From: CAZQXD01 sp964597315
GTDB lineage: Bacteria > Pseudomonadota > Gammaproteobacteria > Competibacterales > Competibacteraceae
Direction of reading: 5' to 3'
Assembly (NCBI GenBank): GCA_964597315.1
Contig: CAZQXD010000010.1
Coordinates: forward strand, 27,854-91,853
Length of the DNA: 64,000 nucleotides
Shown here: one piece after another, positions 61,046 through 64,000 of the stretch
How positions within the stretch are numbered: position 1 is the first letter of the stretch
Layout of the letters: the number at the start of each line of letters is the position of its first letter
Notes under the pieces: generated by a model
What the model saw: the letters and a program-made list of their open reading frames with translations, nothing else
Database searches by the model: none
What the model was told of the DNA's origin: nothing
Position numbers and translations under genes: made by a program

Positions 61046-62692
61046 TTACTCCAGCCCAGCCGTCCGAGGCGGCGACAGCAAAGGTGTCCCCGGAGTTGGG
61101 GCCAGATTGTTTAGCAGGGGTAGGGTGCGTGGCCCCACCAGACCGTCCGGGGTCAGGCCGTGGGCCTGCTGGAAACGCTGGATACGGGTCAACAACCGCT
61201 CGTCCACGGTCTGGGGCGGCGGTTCCGGTGTCGGCGTCCCGTCGGCCATGGCCAGCCGCTGGTACAGCCAGGCCACCACCGCGCCGCGGCTGGCGGGGTT
61301 GATCAGGGTGACGCCGACCTCGGGACGCCAGAGCAGCAGGTACTCGCCGTTCCACAGGGGAGCTAGCCGGTCCCTGGGCAGTTCCAACAGGCCGGCGCCG
61401 GTTTCCAGGGTGGCGGTGGTGTCGGTCAGTATCCGCAGCAGCACCTGTCGGGGACCGTCCGGGCCATGCAGGCGCAGCAGGGCGGGGCGGTCGTAGCGGC
61501 GCAGTTCGGCCCAATCCCCGGCGCCGGTCAAGCAGGCCAGTCCCACGGTTTTTACGGCGTCGCAGGGGGCGGCGTCGGTGGCAGGGGGTAGGTGTTCCCC
61601 CCAGGCCGCCAGCAGCCGGGCCATGGGGTTATCGAAGCGGCTGTGTTCCCATAGGACGGCTAGGGGGTCGGTAGGCTCTTGGGGCGTCGTCGCCGGAGCC
61701 TCGACCGCCGGTGCTGCGACCGCCGGTGCTGCGACTGCCGGAGCCTCGACCGCCGGAGTCTCGACCGCTGGAGCCTCGGGGGCGGGCGTCGGCGCCGGGC
61801 GGGGCAGTTGCAAACCCAGGGCCAGGGCCGCAGTGCCCACCAGGGCGGCGGCGGGCAGCCAGAAGCGCAGCCGCCTTACGGCTGGGGCGGGCAGGGTCTC
61901 ACGGGCGGCGCGGCGCAAGATGGCGGCGTCCACCCGGGTCCGGCCCAGGCTGTAGGCGCCCAACAAGGCCCGGTCGCAGAGAATATTGATCAATCGCGGT
62001 ATCCCCCGGGACAGGCGATAGGCGGCGCGCAGGGCCGCCGGGGTGAACAGGCCATCCCGACCCCCGGCCACCCGCAGTCGATGGATGATGTAGGCAGCGG
62101 TTTCTTTTCGGCTTAGGGGCGGCAGGTGGTAACGGGCGGTGATCCGCTGGTTGAGTTGGCGCAGGTCCTCCCGGGCCAACAGTCGGCCGAGTTCCGGCTG
62201 GCCGGCCAGGATGATGCGCAGCAGTTTATGGCGACGGGTTTCCAGGTTGGTAAGCAGCCGTACTTGTTCCAGCACCGAGCGGTCCAGGTTTTGGGCCTCG
62301 TCAATGATCAGCACGGTGCGCCGTCCCCGGGCATGGGCGTCCAGCAGATGGGCGTTGAGGGCATCCAGTAGCGGCTTGAGGGTAGGACTGTCTCGGGGAT
62401 AATCCACATTCAGTTCGTCGCAGATCACCCCCAGCAGCTCCAGTACCGTCAGCCTTGGGTTCAGGCACAGGGCCACATCCACATCGTTTAGGCGCTGCTC
62501 CAGCAGGGCGCGGATCAGGGTGGTCTTGCCGGTGCCTACCTCGCCAGTGAGGGCCACGAAGCCGCCGTCCTCTCCGGTGCCGTACAGCAGATGGGCCAGA
62601 GCCTCCTGATGCTGGGGACTCAGGAACAGAAAGCCGGGGTCCGGGGTAATGGCGAAAGGGTTATCTCTGAGACCGAAATGGGCCGCGTACAT
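61046..62692 (-). CDS. gspA: General secretion pathway ATPase GspA (ExeA-like)
   Basis: AAA ATPase that with GspB opens peptidoglycan for secretin insertion. The 548-residue protein starts MYAAHFGLRDNPFAITPDP. It has Walker A GEVGTGKTT and Walker B VLIIDEAQNL, then one membrane segment (about 275-295). A periplasmic Ala/Pro repeat follows, and the C-terminus has a peptidoglycan-binding domain (RIQRFQQAHGLTPDGLVGPRT). The rest of the type II secretion genes must lie elsewhere. Confidence 0.95.
   Translation of the reverse strand: MYAAHFGLRDNPFAITPDPGFLFLSPQHQEALAHLLYGTGEDGGFVALTGEVGTGKTTLIRALLEQRLNDVDVALCLNPRLTVLELLGVICDELNVDYPRDSPTLKPLLDALNAHLLDAHARGRRTVLIIDEAQNLDRSVLEQVRLLTNLETRRHKLLRIILAGQPELGRLLAREDLRQLNQRITARYHLPPLSRKETAAYIIHRLRVAGGRDGLFTPAALRAAYRLSRGIPRLINILCDRALLGAYSLGRTRVDAAILRRAARETLPAPAVRRLRFWLPAAALVGTAALALGLQLPRPAPTPAPEAPAVETPAVEAPAVAAPAVAAPAVEAPATTPQEPTDPLAVLWEHSRFDNPMARLLAAWGEHLPPATDAAPCDAVKTVGLACLTGAGDWAELRRYDRPALLRLHGPDGPRQVLLRILTDTTATLETGAGLLELPRDRLAPLWNGEYLLLWRPEVGVTLINPASRGAVVAWLYQRLAMADGTPTPEPPPQTVDERLLTRIQRFQQAHGLTPDGLVGPRTLPLLNNLAPTPGTPLLSPPRTAGLE
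61690..61785 (-). repeat. 15-bp repeats coding for APAVE-type units in gspA
   Basis: About six near-identical 15-base units, such as gcctcgaccgccggt and gctgcgaccgccggt, encode (E/A)APAV repeats in the periplasmic linker just after the membrane segment. Copy number is likely to vary between strains. Confidence 0.85.
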
Positions 62693-62912
62693 GATCGCCT
62701 CGGGGCCAGGTTCGATGGGGAGTATACCGGATTCCCGCGTCGGTGAACCGAAGCAAGCGACCGCCGGGGCGGCCCTGGCGCAAGGCGTCGCCCATGGACG
62801 CCTCGGCTTGATCGCCAGAGACCGGCTTTTTCGGCAGCCGATAAACGGCGCCTGGGCTGATGGCCTCGGGTTACCCGTATTGCTCCAAACCCTGGTTTTT
62901 TCCTGCCGCCTC
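62693..62912. other. Divergent intergenic region between gspA and the suf operon
   Basis: I see no gene here. The gspA promoter should lie in the left part, but no clear -35/-10 pair stands out on the minus strand. The suf promoter lies at the right edge. Confidence 0.35.
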
Positions 62913-62958
62913 TTGAATGGAAGGCATCCAAAACATATAGTACTAATCCGGTACTAAT
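62913..62958 (+). promoter_or_regulatory. suf operon promoter with overlapping direct repeats
   Basis: TTGAAT (62913-62918) and TATAGT (62936-62941) are exactly 17 bases apart. The octamer gtactaat occurs twice, at 62940-62947 and 62951-62958, 11 bp apart, covering the -10 edge and the likely transcription start. This is a good place for a repressor, and the Rrf2-family regulator encoded next is the obvious candidate. Confidence 0.7.
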
Positions 62959-62968
62959 TGGAGGGGGC

Positions 62969-63430
62969 ATGCTCAAAATCACCCGGGAGACGGATTACGG
63001 CATCGTCATGATGGCTTATATGGCTCGGGACCCCGGGCGGTCCTACAGCGCCACCAGTTTGGCGGAAGAGCGCGGACTGTCCCAGCCCATGGCCAGCAAG
63101 ATTCTCAAGTCCCTGGCCAGGGCCGGACTGCTGGCGTCCCGGCGTGGCGCCCGTGGTGGTTATAGCCTGGCCCGGCCCCCAGAGGCGATTTCGGCGGCCG
63201 ATGTCATCGACGCGCTGGAAGGCCCCATTGCCATGACCGAGTGCGGCACCGGGGCATGCAGCCATCAGGACCGTTGCGATATCACCAGCCACTGGGAACG
63301 AATCAACAGTGCCGTGCGCAGGGCGCTGGAAGGTATCAGCCTGCGGGAGCTGAGCCGCCCGGTGGCGGTGGCGGTGCGCCTGCCCGCGACTATTGCCTCC
63401 CCCCAGGCAACTGCCGCCAAACCCCTTTGA
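62969..63430 (+). CDS. Rrf2-family SUF system regulator
   Basis: Fe-S-sensing transcription factor at the head of the suf operon. The 153-residue product has the Rrf2 start MLKITRETDYGIVMMAYMA, helix SQPMASKILKSLARAGLL and RGARGGYSLARP. It has three cysteines at 92, 97 and 103 (ECGTGACSHQDRC), which suit cluster binding. This contrasts with the IscR-like protein in the window, which has lost two. A strong GGAGGGGG ribosome binding site precedes the ATG. sufB follows after 31 bases. Confidence 0.92.
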   Translation: MLKITRETDYGIVMMAYMARDPGRSYSATSLAEERGLSQPMASKILKSLARAGLLASRRGARGGYSLARPPEAISAADVIDALEGPIAMTECGTGACSHQDRCDITSHWERINSAVRRALEGISLRELSRPVAVAVRLPATIASPQATAAKPL

Positions 63431-63461
63431 TAGACGCCGATTTCCCAATGAGGACCCCATA

Positions 63462-64000
<539 letters not shown>

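Overview
The window is a GC-rich, densely packed chromosome segment of a gammaproteobacterium. The evidence is conserved gene order: tgt-yajC-secD-secF, nadD-rsfS-rlmH, and iscR-iscS-iscU-iscA-ndk-rlmN-pilW-rodZ-hisS-yfgM-bamB-der. GspA/GspB of a type II secretion system, a class I PHA synthase, FolE2 and an IS982 element would suit a Chromatiales/Ectothiorhodospiraceae or Competibacter-like lineage. That placement is a guess; no rRNA or marker tree is available here.

Layout. 0-4.5 kb: proline, NAD and ribosome-maintenance genes (proA cut by the window edge, nadD, rsfS, rlmH), then a DEAD-box helicase. 4.6-13.2 kb: a complete leucine/isovalerate catabolic operon on the minus strand (liuA, thiolase, liuB, liuC, liuD, liuE) behind its MerR regulator liuR. 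The same perfect 16-bp palindrome sits in both the liuA and liuR promoters. 13.4-15.7 kb: PHA synthase, which shares the acetyl-CoA pool with that pathway. 15.7-23.4 kb: an accessory stretch with a SRPBCC protein, a protein with a caspase-like His/Cys pattern, a Cys-rich exported protein, an aldo/keto reductase, fhs, a methyltransferase, an EamA transporter and folE2. 23.8-29.7 kb: parC, an ECF sigma/anti-sigma pair, an AT-richer lipoprotein gene and an exported protein with a duplicated domain. 30-34.4 kb: tgt-yajC-secDF. 34.5-41.4 kb: a lone transhydrogenase-alpha-like protein, a giant MscS-type channel and an intact IS982-family insertion with 8-bp target duplication. 41.5-54.9 kb: suhB, trmJ, cysE, the isc remnant and the ndk-to-der housekeeping run. 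55-64 kb: a Fur-boxed operon with an Irr-like regulator, agmatine-to-putrescine genes, sfsA, a lone CheB, gspA/gspB and the start of a suf operon.

The most interesting system is Fe-S cluster assembly. The locus between cysE and ndk still reads iscR-iscS-iscU-iscA. However, IscU has no cysteine at all: the three scaffold Cys positions are Glu41, Asp67 and Ser110, and the conserved Asp is Gln43. IscR has lost two of its three cluster-binding cysteines. IscS keeps its catalytic Cys but lacks the usual C-terminal IscU-docking tail. hscB, hscA, fdx and iscX are absent. At the window's right end a suf operon begins, with a Cys-containing Rrf2 regulator and sufB. The inference is that SUF makes the clusters while the isc locus has been reduced or repurposed around an intact cysteine desulfurase and IscA.
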